DNA from: an uncultured Granulosicoccaceae bacterium
GTDB lineage: Bacteria; Pseudomonadota; Gammaproteobacteria; Granulosicoccales; Granulosicoccaceae
Assembly (NCBI GenBank): GCA_937958675.1
Contig: CALGND010000071.1
Location: 1 to 64,000 of the forward strand
Direction of reading: 5' to 3'
Length of the DNA stretch: 64,000 nt
The first letter of the stretch is position 1, and each line of letters starts with the position of its first letter. The notes beneath the pieces were generated by a model. The model worked only from the letters and a program-made list of their open reading frames with translations. It was not told the DNA's origin and did not search any database. Below are positions 16,959-26,900 of this stretch, piece by piece. The position numbers were made by a program, and so were the translations under genes.

Positions 16959-19151
16959 GTGAATCCAACGATAGTTCAAGTGGCGATCCCGACGCCATTA
17001 CACCAGACATTTGATTACCTCTGGCAAGCGCCACAAGCGGCTGTTCCGGGCATTCGTGTCACCGTGCCCTTTGGTAGGCGAAGCGTTGTGGGCGTTGTCG
17101 TGGCCACAGCCTCGGATTCTGAGGTGCCTGCCAATAAGCTTCGAGCTGTCACCCAGGTGCACGATGAGCAACCAGTGATCCCAGCAAAGCTGTTTTCTAT
17201 GCTGCAGTGGGCAAGTCGGTACTACCATCACCCGATTGGCGATGTGCTCACTACGGCCTTGCCCGTATTGCTACGCCGCGGAAATACAACGCAGCTTGCG
17301 CAAATTGAAAGTTTTCAAATCAATCAGCTTGGCTTGCAATATACGCCTGCCAAAAACGCTTCAGTACAAATTGCCATTTTAGAACGCTTGAAACTTGCTG
17401 GTGTTGATGTGCCCGTTGCGGCCGAAACCTTAGCAACCATAAGCTCGCGATGGCGCTCAGTGATAAAGCCATTAGTTGAGCAAGGCCTAATTGAGCGACA
17501 AATGCAAGAGCAGGTGCCTGAGAATCTTTCAAAGCAACAAGGCCCCGAATTGTTGGAAGAGCAACACATCGCAGTGACGGCGGTGAGTGAAACCATCGGT
17601 CAGTTCAAGCCCTTTTTACTTCAGGGTGTAACGGGTAGCGGCAAAACAGAGGTGTATCTGCGATTGATTGATTCGGTGCTGGCGCGTGGTCAGCAAGTGC
17701 TGATTATGGTGCCGGAAATCTCGTTAACGCCTCAGCTAATGCAGCGCTTTGAGCGGCGTATCAGTGGGTGTTTGGTAAGCCTGCATTCAGGGCTCAATGA
17801 TACGCAGCGTTTACAAAACTGGTTATTAGCAAGTCAGGGCAAGGCCAATGTGGTGGTGGGCACTCGGTCCTCTATTTTCACTCCATTGCCACGCCTTGGC
17901 ATGATAATCATCGATGAAGAGCATGATTCTTCATTAAAGCAACAAGATGGTTTTCGTTATCACGCACGTGACCTAGCGCTAATTCGAGCTCGTGACGAGC
18001 AATGCCCAATTGTGCTTGGAACCGCAACCCCGTCATTTGAAACCTTATACAACGCGCAGCAAGAGCGTTTCACCTTGCTGCGTTTGCAACATCGCGCAGG
18101 CGATGCTAAGCCACCGGAAATGGCCCTGTTGGATATTCGTCGTAGGCCACTAATTGAAGGCATTAGTGATCGTTTACTAATGGCGGTAGAAACAACGCTT
18201 AGTGAAGGTAGCCAAGCTTTGGTGTTTATTAATCGCCGAGGCTTTTCGCCCACCTTGCTATGTAACGATTGTGGCGCATGCGCGGATTGCCATCGCTGTG
18301 ATGCTCATATGACAGTACATGCTAAGCGTGCCCGGTTGCGTTGCCATCATTGCGGCTCTGAGCGTGCAATCCCGCAAATGTGTGAATCGTGCGGCTCTGA
18401 TCAACTCGATAACGTTGGCTACGGTACAGAGCGTATTGCCGCGGCAATGCAGGAAGCGTTCCCTGATGCCACTGTTGCGCGTATCGATAGGGATAGTACG
18501 CGACGCAAAGGTGAACTTGAAAAGCAGTTGGAAGCGGCCACGCGAGGCGATGCGCAAATTTTAGTTGGCACGCAAATGCTGGCCAAAGGGCATCACTTTC
18601 CAGGCGTGACTTTGGTGGGTATTCTCGACGCTGATCGAGGTTTGTTTGGTACAGACTTCCGTGCGCTTGAGCAAATGGGGCAACTCATTGTTCAAGTTGC
18701 TGGGCGCGCGGGGCGGGAGAAGCGTCAAGGCAAAGTGCTCATCCAAACACGAAACCCTGATAACGAAATGATGAAGTTATTGGTTAGTGAGGGCTACGAT
18801 GCCTTTGCACAAAGTGCGCTTGAAGAACGCGAGCAAGCGTATTGGCCACCCTATTCGTTTGTAGCCTTGCTGCGAGCAGAGGCAACCGACAGTGCATCGC
18901 CGGTGCGCTTCTTAAAGCAGATACGTCAATTGATAGATGGTTATAAGCTTGACGATGTTTTCGTGCTGGGCCCAGCACCTGCACCTATGGAACGTTTGGG
19001 TGGGCGATACCGAGCGCAACTGTTGTTTCAGGCCGGTAAACGCTCTGGCTTAAATGCGTTGTTGTCGATGCTGAATCGCTCGATACCAGAGCTTGAAGGT
19101 GCCAAACGCACGCGCTGGTCAATTGATGTGGATCCAGTTGATTTGTTTTAG
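16959..19151 (+). CDS. priA: primosomal protein N' / replication restart helicase
   Basis: 730 residues from a GTG start, matching E. coli PriA (732). The N-terminal 3'-end-binding domain opens with TIVQVAIPTPLHQTFDYLW. Walker A is LLQGVTGSGKTEVYL, the DEAH-type box is IIIDEEHDSS. The zinc-binding Cys arrays are CNDCGACADCHRC and CHHCG plus CESCG, inserted in helicase domain 2. QMLAKGHHFPGVTLVGILDADRG and QVAGRAGREKRQGKV are helicase motifs V and VI. PriA reloads the replisome at stalled forks. priA-argS-SPOR order is conserved with Pseudomonas, but here a PhoX-like gene intervenes. Confidence 0.97.
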   Translation: MNPTIVQVAIPTPLHQTFDYLWQAPQAAVPGIRVTVPFGRRSVVGVVVATASDSEVPANKLRAVTQVHDEQPVIPAKLFSMLQWASRYYHHPIGDVLTTALPVLLRRGNTTQLAQIESFQINQLGLQYTPAKNASVQIAILERLKLAGVDVPVAAETLATISSRWRSVIKPLVEQGLIERQMQEQVPENLSKQQGPELLEEQHIAVTAVSETIGQFKPFLLQGVTGSGKTEVYLRLIDSVLARGQQVLIMVPEISLTPQLMQRFERRISGCLVSLHSGLNDTQRLQNWLLASQGKANVVVGTRSSIFTPLPRLGMIIIDEEHDSSLKQQDGFRYHARDLALIRARDEQCPIVLGTATPSFETLYNAQQERFTLLRLQHRAGDAKPPEMALLDIRRRPLIEGISDRLLMAVETTLSEGSQALVFINRRGFSPTLLCNDCGACADCHRCDAHMTVHAKRARLRCHHCGSERAIPQMCESCGSDQLDNVGYGTERIAAAMQEAFPDATVARIDRDSTRRKGELEKQLEAATRGDAQILVGTQMLAKGHHFPGVTLVGILDADRGLFGTDFRALEQMGQLIVQVAGRAGREKRQGKVLIQTRNPDNEMMKLLVSEGYDAFAQSALEEREQAYWPPYSFVALLRAEATDSASPVRFLKQIRQLIDGYKLDDVFVLGPAPAPMERLGGRYRAQLLFQAGKRSGLNALLSMLNRSIPELEGAKRTRWSIDVDPVDLF

Positions 19152-19445
19152 CGTTGTCGCTTGATTTTTTCTTTGCGCTGCCAAGGCACAATAATGCAAA
19201 CTAATCATTGCAAGGTGTTCCCATTTTAGCAACAGCGGGTAGGTAATTTTTCACGCTAATGTGGGGCAATCTGTCTCAATTTCATGCCTCTATTCGACAA
19301 AAAGCAACAGATCAAAAGGGCCATTGCGCTGCACATATTATGGTGGCATCTTAAGCGTAGAACAAAAGTAAGCAACTCTATTCGATGCTGTTCGTCAATC
19401 CTCTAAAGTTAGTCGTATAGCACCGTCACACTTGTGGAGAAAAAA

Positions 19446-21371
19446 ATGAACGATAGCAACAACAATAATGACCATAAATTAAACGAATCTTTAGACGACT
19501 TATCTTTTGATGAATATGATGAGTTGATGAACCCAACTTCTGAAACTACAGATTTTGATCGTGTAGTAGAGGCCTCCTTAACGCGACGCGATCTTTTAAA
19601 GAGCGTTGTGGTGTTTGGTAGTATCGCAGCACTTGGTGGCTTCAACGCGCTATCAAATGAGGCGCGAGCAGCCAGCAGTCGTATCGGTTTTTCACCGATT
19701 GATGCGGATACTACAGATGGCATTAGTTTGCCAGCAGGATATAAATCGCACGTTGTTGCCAGATGGGGCGATCCACTATGGTCGGGGGTGCCTGAATTTG
19801 ATCACGCTACTCGCGGTACTGCATTGTCTCAATCGAAGGCCTTTGGCGATAACATCGATGGTATGGAAGCTTTTGCGGTGGGTGATAAAACTGTGCTGCT
19901 TGTTAATAACGAATACTCCAATCGAAAAGTGATTTGGGGTAACCGCCCTGAAGGTAAACCCACAACAGATGACGACATAAACAAAATTAAAATGGCACAC
20001 GGTTTAACTGCTGTTGAAATATCAGAAACTGATGGGCAATGGTCGATCGTTAAAGATAGCCCTTACAATCGCCGCGTTACCCCTGATACACCCACCGTGC
20101 TCACCGGGCCTGCTGCTGGGCATGACCTAATGAAAACTGCAGCCGATCCTACCGGCACAACCTCCTTGGGCACATTTAATAACTGCGGTAATGGATCAAC
20201 GCCATGGGGAACCTACCTTGCTTGCGAGGAAAACTTCAATGGCTACTTTTCTGCCGAAGATGAGGATCATAAAGTATCACCTGAACTCAAGCGATATGGC
20301 GTCTCTTCTAAGGACCGAGGCTATCAGTTTGCAAAAGTGGACGAGCGTTTTGATGTAGCCAAACACCCCAACGAAGCTAACCGTTTGGGCTTTGTTGTAG
20401 AAGTTGATCCGCGTCAGCCAGATGCTATGCCTAAAAAGCGCACTGCACTTGGTCGCTTCAAACACGAGAATGCAGAGGTGGTTGTTAACGGTGATGGCCG
20501 CATCGTTGTGTATATGGGTGATGATGAGCGTGGTGAATTTTTATATCGCTATGTATCCAACGGCCTATATGCAGTAGGAGGTGAAACGGATTCACTGATG
20601 GAAGATGGCAGGCTATACGTTGCTAAATTTCATGACAACGGTGCTGGAGAATGGTTGGAACTCACACCCGAGAGTACTGGCCTGTCGAGCATGGCGGAAG
20701 TGTGCATTCATACCCGCATAGGTGCATCAGCGGTTGGCGCCACTACTATGGATCGTCCCGAGTGGGTGGCGTCCAACCCAAATGCAGCCGAAGTGTATTG
20801 CGCATTAACTAACAATAAAAACCGTGGCATTAAACCTAATCCGGGTGGCGATCCTACACCGGTTGGTGGGCCAAATCCGCGGGCGGAAAACCAGTACGGT
20901 CAAATAGTGCGCTGGCGGCCAAACGGCGGCGACCACAGCAGCAACGGTTTTGCTTGGGATCTTTTTGTTATTGCTGGCAACCCCGCTTTGCACAGTGACG
21001 CGCGCGGTGGCTCTAGCAATGTTGATGCAGGCAATATGTTTAATTCCCCTGATGGACTTAAGTTTGATGACAACGGTATTCTTTGGATCCAAACAGACGG
21101 CAACTATTCGAACGAAAAAGATTTTGCCGGGCACGGCAATAATCAGATGCTTGCTAGTGACCCTGCCACTGGTGAAATAAAACGCTTTTTGGTTGGCCCT
21201 AACGAATGCGAAATAACCGGCCTAACGTGGAGCAGCGACAAGCGCACAATGTTTGTGGGTGTGCAACATCCGGGTGAACGCGGTGGCAGCCATTGGCCAG
21301 ATGGTGGTGACAGCGTGCCGCGTTCGGCAGTGTTGGCTATTCAGCGAGAAGATGGCGGAAAAGTTGCCTAG
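19446..21371 (+). CDS. phoX: PhoX-like (DUF839) TAT-exported phosphatase
   Basis: 641 residues. Start set at the ATG at 19446 because GTGGAG lies 6 bp before it; an in-frame GTG at 19434 would overlap that ribosome-binding site. A twin-arginine signal (LTRRDLLKSVVVFGS) begins near residue 43, after an acidic N-tail. The mature part has DGISLPAGYKSHVVARWGDP, VNNEYSN, NNCGNGSTPWGTYLACEENF, LGRFKHENAEV and WIQTDGNYSN, hallmarks of PhoX alkaline phosphatases, which are Ca/Fe-dependent periplasmic phosphomonoesterases. No convincing Pho box was found in the 282 bp upstream. The gene sits between priA and argS, which are usually neighbours, so it looks inserted. Confidence 0.85.
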   Translation: MNDSNNNNDHKLNESLDDLSFDEYDELMNPTSETTDFDRVVEASLTRRDLLKSVVVFGSIAALGGFNALSNEARAASSRIGFSPIDADTTDGISLPAGYKSHVVARWGDPLWSGVPEFDHATRGTALSQSKAFGDNIDGMEAFAVGDKTVLLVNNEYSNRKVIWGNRPEGKPTTDDDINKIKMAHGLTAVEISETDGQWSIVKDSPYNRRVTPDTPTVLTGPAAGHDLMKTAADPTGTTSLGTFNNCGNGSTPWGTYLACEENFNGYFSAEDEDHKVSPELKRYGVSSKDRGYQFAKVDERFDVAKHPNEANRLGFVVEVDPRQPDAMPKKRTALGRFKHENAEVVVNGDGRIVVYMGDDERGEFLYRYVSNGLYAVGGETDSLMEDGRLYVAKFHDNGAGEWLELTPESTGLSSMAEVCIHTRIGASAVGATTMDRPEWVASNPNAAEVYCALTNNKNRGIKPNPGGDPTPVGGPNPRAENQYGQIVRWRPNGGDHSSNGFAWDLFVIAGNPALHSDARGGSSNVDAGNMFNSPDGLKFDDNGILWIQTDGNYSNEKDFAGHGNNQMLASDPATGEIKRFLVGPNECEITGLTWSSDKRTMFVGVQHPGERGGSHWPDGGDSVPRSAVLAIQREDGGKVA

Positions 21372-21404
21372 TTAAGCTAGTCGTCTTAAGCTTGTCGTCG
21401 TCCC

Positions 21405-21479
21405 GCGAAGGAGGCGTTCCGGCGTTCCGGGCCCATGCATCATCGAGCATGGCTCCGCAACGCCGGCATGAGCCTTCGC
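21405..21479. repeat. imperfect palindromic (REP-like) element between phoX and argS
   Basis: Outer arms GCGAAGG...GGCGTT (21405-21426) and AACGCCGGC...CCTTCGC (21459-21479) pair imperfectly. An inner perfect hairpin CCATGC / GCATGG (21433-21438 with 21447-21452) sits in the loop. It is GC-rich, has no U-run, and lies in a 226-bp intergenic gap. It resembles intergenic REP/MITE-like repeats; whether copies occur elsewhere in the genome cannot be judged from this window. Confidence 0.5.
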
Positions 21480-21597
21480 TGCTATGACAATGGCGAATTG
21501 ATCAAACAGTAGTCAGATCAGCACACTCGTGACAACACTTCGCCCTTGTTAACATGATAATTCGGTAAACTATCGTTTTAGGGTAGTTACCACGCAG

Positions 21598-23352
21598 TTG
21601 AAAGCACACCTCGAACAGTTTTTGGCCGACGCTTTGGCAGTTTTAAAAGCTAATGATGTCGTGCCTGCAGATGTGAACCCACCTATTACCATCTCGCGAA
21701 CGCGTGATGCTGCCCATGGTGATTACGCCAGCAACCTTGCGATGATTTTGGCCAAACCTGCTGGCCGTGCTCCACGGGATATCGCGCAGGCGATACTGGA
21801 TGCTGCGCCATTGCCTAGTGATATCAGCAAGGCAGAGCTTGCGGGCCCCGGTTTTATTAATTTTTTTGCAGCCGATGCTGTGCAAGCGTCCGTAGTGGGC
21901 AAGGTACTTTCAGCCAAAGAAAAATATGGGCTGAGTGATGCCGGTATGGGGCAGCGTTGGCAGGTCGAGTTTGTATCGGCAAATCCGACAGGCCCTCTGC
22001 ATGTTGGGCATGGCCGAGGTGCGGCCTTAGGCGCGACTATTTCCAATTTGCTTACTGCTGTGGGTGTCGAGGTTGAGCGCGAATACTATGTCAACGATGC
22101 CGGGCGTCAGATGGATATTTTGGCGACCAGCGTTTGGTTGCGCTATCTAGAGGCACATGGCCAAAAACTCGATTTCCCATCAAATGGTTATCAAGGCGAC
22201 TACATCGCTGATATCGCGACAAAGTTGGGTGCCGAGCAAGATGATGCATTAGTCCGTCCTGCTGCTGATGTGTTCAAAGACGTGCCAGCTGATGAGCCTG
22301 CGGGCGGTGACAAAGAGCTGCACATCGATGGTTTGATAGTTAATACTAAATCGCTGTTGGGTGGAGACAACTATCGAACGGTATTCGATGAGGCTGTTAA
22401 TTCGGTGCTTGATGGTATCAAGCACGACCTTGCAGAATTCAAAGTTATCTACGACAGCTGGTTTAGCGAAGCCAGCATCGCCAACGATGTCGCCAGGTGC
22501 ATCGACAAGCTAGATGAGGCTGGGCACATCTACGAGCAAGAGGGCGCGAAAGTGTTCAGAAGCTCAGCTTTTGGTGATGAGAAAGATCGTGTAGTGGTTA
22601 GAAGCAATGGTTTGACAACCTACTTTGCCTCCGATATTGCGTATATCAATAACAAAATCGAGCGCGGCTACGACAAGGTACTGTACCTATTTGGTGCTGA
22701 TCATCATGGTTATACCGATCGTATGTACGCTGCGTGTGAGGCGCTGGGCCATCCACGAGAAAAACTCGAATTTTTGCTAATCCAATTTGCCAATTTGTTT
22801 CGTGATGGCGAACGAGTACAAATGTCGACTCGTTCTGGTTCGTTTGTCACTATCCGCGAATTATTCGAAGAGATCGGCGTTGATGCGGCACGCTATTTTT
22901 ATGTCATGCGTCGATATCAACAGCATCTGGACTTCGATCTCGATTTGGCAAAATCGCAATCTAAAAACAATCCGGTGTATTACGTGCAGTACGCCCATGC
23001 GCGAATCTGTAGCATGCAGCGCGAGCTTGGCCATAAAAATTTAGAGTTTGATAGCGAAGCCGGCTTGGCCTCCCTAGCATTGTTAGATACCGCAGAAGAG
23101 GCCGAATTATTGACGCTTCTCAACAAATACCCAGAGGTTGTGGAGAAGGCGGCATTTGAACACGAGCCACATCAGCTTACGGGATACTTGCGAGATCTCG
23201 CAAATGGTCTACATATCTACTACGGCGCCCATAAAGTCCTCGTCGATGACGCGGCGCTGCGAAATGCCCGATTTTGCTTGTTGTTGGCAGTGAAGCAAGT
23301 ATTGGTCAATGGGTTAAGCCTGATCAACGTGTCCACGCCAGAGGTAATGTAA
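21598..23352 (+). CDS. argS: arginyl-tRNA synthetase
   Basis: 584 residues from a TTG start (no closer ATG fits the family N-terminus). Class I synthetase: HIGH-type motif VSANPTGPLHVGHGRG, DYASNLAMILAK in the N-terminal additional domain, TTYFASDIAYINNK, VLYLFGADHHGY, and MSTRSGSFVTIRELFEEIG in place of KMSKS. The C-terminal DALR anticodon-binding domain has NPVYYVQYAHARI and ALRNARFCLLLAVKQVL...LLNV-like ending. Cytoplasmic; charges tRNA-Arg. Its stop is 2 bp before the SPOR gene, so the pair is one operon, as in Pseudomonas. Confidence 0.97.
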   Translation: MKAHLEQFLADALAVLKANDVVPADVNPPITISRTRDAAHGDYASNLAMILAKPAGRAPRDIAQAILDAAPLPSDISKAELAGPGFINFFAADAVQASVVGKVLSAKEKYGLSDAGMGQRWQVEFVSANPTGPLHVGHGRGAALGATISNLLTAVGVEVEREYYVNDAGRQMDILATSVWLRYLEAHGQKLDFPSNGYQGDYIADIATKLGAEQDDALVRPAADVFKDVPADEPAGGDKELHIDGLIVNTKSLLGGDNYRTVFDEAVNSVLDGIKHDLAEFKVIYDSWFSEASIANDVARCIDKLDEAGHIYEQEGAKVFRSSAFGDEKDRVVVRSNGLTTYFASDIAYINNKIERGYDKVLYLFGADHHGYTDRMYAACEALGHPREKLEFLLIQFANLFRDGERVQMSTRSGSFVTIRELFEEIGVDAARYFYVMRRYQQHLDFDLDLAKSQSKNNPVYYVQYAHARICSMQRELGHKNLEFDSEAGLASLALLDTAEEAELLTLLNKYPEVVEKAAFEHEPHQLTGYLRDLANGLHIYYGAHKVLVDDAALRNARFCLLLAVKQVLVNGLSLINVSTPEVM

Positions 23353-23354
23353 GA

Positions 23355-23966
23355 ATGTCTGATTCCGAACCCCGTCATACGCGCCTTTATGTATTGGCGT
23401 TGGGGTTATTAGTGGGCTTTGTCGTAGGCTTTGTGATGTTGCTGGCTAACTTGCCGGTTGATAGTAGCCTGAGTGATTACCATGCGACGCGTGTGAATAG
23501 CACTCCTAATCAATCTAATCAGTCTGTGGCAAAAAAGAACGATTACGAATTTTATACTGTGCTTGCTGATCAAGTCGAAACAGGCCCAATAGCGATTGTG
23601 CAGCTCCCTGAAGAAAAAACCATTATTCAACCTGCTACCCGAGTGGTTTCCGCGGCGGCTCAAAATTTAAATACTCAAAATCTAGCAGCGCAAACATATG
23701 CTGAGATACCCGCCAGTAGTATCGGGCAGGAATCCTATTACTTGCAGGCAGGCAGCTTCGCCAATGCGGCGGATGCCGAGCAGCGCCGTGCGGCTGTTTT
23801 GTTGTTAGGCTTAGAAGCATTTGTTGTTGAACGACAAAATGCTGATGGCGTGAGTGGGCATCGTGTTCGCATCGGCCCCTTTTTTGATCAAAGTCGTTTG
23901 ACTGAAGCTAAAAAGCGCTTACGTCGAGGCAGTGTTGCGTACGATATCGTTCGCGTTACTGGTTGA
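23355..23966 (+). CDS. SPOR-domain membrane protein
   Basis: 203 residues from the ATG 2 bp after the argS stop. A longer frame opens inside argS but would lack a sensible start. Short cytoplasmic N-tail, one transmembrane helix (~14-34, LALGLLVGFVVGFVMLL), a Gln/Ala/Asn-rich linker, and a C-terminal SPOR domain (YYLQAGSFANAADAEQRRAAV, then HRVRIGPFFDQ and LTEAKKRLRR). SPOR domains bind denuded septal peptidoglycan, so this is probably a divisome-associated protein of the FtsN-like or Pseudomonas PA5052-like type. The position right after argS is conserved. Confidence 0.9.
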   Translation: MSDSEPRHTRLYVLALGLLVGFVVGFVMLLANLPVDSSLSDYHATRVNSTPNQSNQSVAKKNDYEFYTVLADQVETGPIAIVQLPEEKTIIQPATRVVSAAAQNLNTQNLAAQTYAEIPASSIGQESYYLQAGSFANAADAEQRRAAVLLLGLEAFVVERQNADGVSGHRVRIGPFFDQSRLTEAKKRLRRGSVAYDIVRVTG

Positions 23967-23981
23967 TATCGAGCGTGTACC

Positions 23982-26900
23982 ATGGCGAGTGCACGAGAAC
24001 TCCACACGCTTGTTGACGCCTGTCTTCAAGCCGACAAACCTCGCCTAAGGCGCCAAATAAAAAAGCGCGGATCCGACGCTAATGCGTTGACAACACTGCG
24101 TTCAGCTATTGATAAATCCACTGCCTCCCGCGAATTGAGGCTAGCCACCGCCCCAGTGCCGACCTATCCCGACGACCTTCCGGTTGTTGAGCAGCGCGAA
24201 GCATTTTTAGAGCTGCTAGCAAAACATCAAGTGCTAATTGTGTGCGGAGAAACGGGCTCTGGCAAAACCACACAGATTCCTAAAATGTGTATTGAAGCGG
24301 GGCGTGGTGCGGCTGGATTTATTGGTCACACACAACCGCGACGTATTGCTGCTCGTACTGTGGCTGCACGTATCGCCAGCGAACTCAAAACTGAACTGGG
24401 CGCCGCGGTAGGTTATAAAATTCGCTTTAGCGATAAAATCAGCAACGACACTCGTATCAAGCTGATGACAGATGGAATGTTGTTATCAGAAACACAGAAC
24501 GACCCAGGGCTTAACCAATACGACACCATTATCATTGATGAGGCGCATGAACGTTCACTCAATATTGATTTTTTGCTCGGTTATATCAAACGCCTGTTGC
24601 CTAAGCGGCCCGATCTGAAAGTCATCATCACGTCAGCTACGATCGACCCGCAACGCTTTTCAAAACACTTTGGCGATGCGCCCATCCTGTTAGCCGAAGG
24701 TCGTACCTATCCGGTCGAACTTCGTTATCAAGCCATCACTAGTGATGGGGAGGATGAAGGTGATGTATCGGATGCGATTGTTGAGGCATGTGAAACCTTA
24801 CTAAAAGAGCGTCATCAGGACGTGCTGGTGTTTTTAAGTGGTGAGCGTGACATAAGAGAGATGGCTGATTTGCTTAATAAACAGAGCAGTCACTCTTCAG
24901 TATTTCGAAACGTGGATGTATTGCCCTTGTTCTCGCGTTTATCTAATGCCGATCAAAACCGAATTTTTGCTCCGCACTCAAGGCCGCGTATTGTTTTGGC
25001 CACTAATGTGGCCGAAACATCGTTAACAGTCCCCGGAATTCGCTCGGTAGTTGATGCAGGCCTTGCGCGAGTATCTCGCTATAGTGTGCGCAGCAAAGTG
25101 CAGCGTTTACCGATTGAAAAAATCTCGCAAGCTAGTGCCAACCAACGCATGGGCCGTTGCGGACGAGTGGCACCCGGTGTGTGCATTCGCTTGTACGACG
25201 AGTCTGATTTTATCGCACGGGCCGAATTTACTCAGCCAGAAATTTTACGCACAAATTTATCGTCAGTGATTTTGCAGATGGCTTCAATGCAGTTGGGCGA
25301 AATAAACGATTTCCCGTTTGTTGAAAAGCCTGACGCAAAATTTATTAATGATGGTTACCGCAATCTACAAGAGTTGGGTGCACTTGACGACAATCGAGTA
25401 TTAACAAAGCTGGGTAGGCAGCTGGCGCGCTTACCGCTTGATCCACGCTTGGGCAGGATGGTGTTAGCGGCGCGTGATGAAGGTTGTGTGAGTGAGATAT
25501 TGACTATCGTTAGTGCTTTGTCGGTACAGGATCCGCGTGAGCGGCCGTTTGATAAACGGCAAGCAGCAGATGAGGCGCATGCAGAATTTAATCATGAAAA
25601 ATCCGATTTTATCGCATGGCTGAATCTGTGGAGCTTTATCGTAGTGCAGCGCAAACGTTTGTCGCGCTCGCAATTTCGTAAAATGTGTAAGCAACGTTTC
25701 TTTGCCTATATGCGGGTAATCGAATGGTTGGATGTACGCGAACAGCTCCAAAAGCAATGTAAAGAACTCAAATTAATAGAGCAGGATAAAGAAGCACCCT
25801 ATGAGAATATCCATAGAGCACTGCTAACGGGTTTGTTAGCCAATGTCGCAGTCAAATCGGAAAGTCATGATTACCTGGGAACACGTAACCGACATTTGTC
25901 GGTGTTTCCTGGTTCCGGTTTATTCAAGAAGGGGCCAAAATGGATCATGGCGGCGGAAATAGCGGAAACCAGCAAACTTTATGCTCGGCAAGTTGCTGCA
26001 ATAGAGCCGGAGTGGGTTGAGAAGCTCGGTGCTCACTTACTGCAGCACAGCTATCGAGATCCACACTGGCAAAAAAAACGTGGCACCGTAGCGGCATGGC
26101 AGCAATCAACGCTGTATGGCTTAATCATTAATCCTAAAAAACGCGTTAACTATTCGCCCATCAATAAATCCGAGTCTCGGCAGGTGTTTATTCGAGATGG
26201 CTTGGTTGAAGGTGGGCTGATCTCTAACGCTGAGTTTTATCAACATAACCTCGAGTTGTTAGAAGAACTGAACGAGCTTGAAGAAAAGACTCGTCGTCGA
26301 GATATCGTGGTTGACCCTTTGGAGCTAGTGCACTTCTATGATGCTGTGATTCCTGAAGATGTCAGCACAGCTGCAGAATTCGAGCAGTTTAGAAAGCAGA
26401 TTGAATCTGAACAGCCCAAGCGTTTATTTTACTCGCGCGAGATGTTACTTGCTGATGGTGCTGATGAAGTCAGCGACTATGAGTTTCCCGATCAAATGGA
26501 TATGGGCGACATGGTGCTGCCCCTGCGTTATACCTTTATGCCAGGTGATACGGCTGATGGTGTCACCTTGGTGTGCCCAGTTGAAGTGATTAATCGGATA
26601 CAAGCGCACCGCTGTGAGTGGTTGGTGCCGGGGATGATCGAAGAGAAGATGACCTTGTTAATAAAATCGTTACCGAAATCCCTGAGGCGTAATTTTGTAC
26701 CCGCGCCAGACTATGCCAAGGCGTGCGCTGAAACCCTGCAAGCGGATAACACCAGTTTGTTACAAAGTCTATCAACAGCATTACAACGCATGACGGGCGT
26801 GCAGGTTGATATAAAGCAATGGGATCCGTCCACCTTGCCATTGCATATGCAAATGCGCTTTGATCTTGTTGACAGCAATGGTAAAACGGTGCAAGCGGGT

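Noticed and set aside
19152-19445. Possible Pho box upstream of the PhoX-like gene (CTGTC...TTCATG around 19270)
   Set aside because: Only part of one half-site matches and the second repeat is absent, so it is not a supportable PhoB site.
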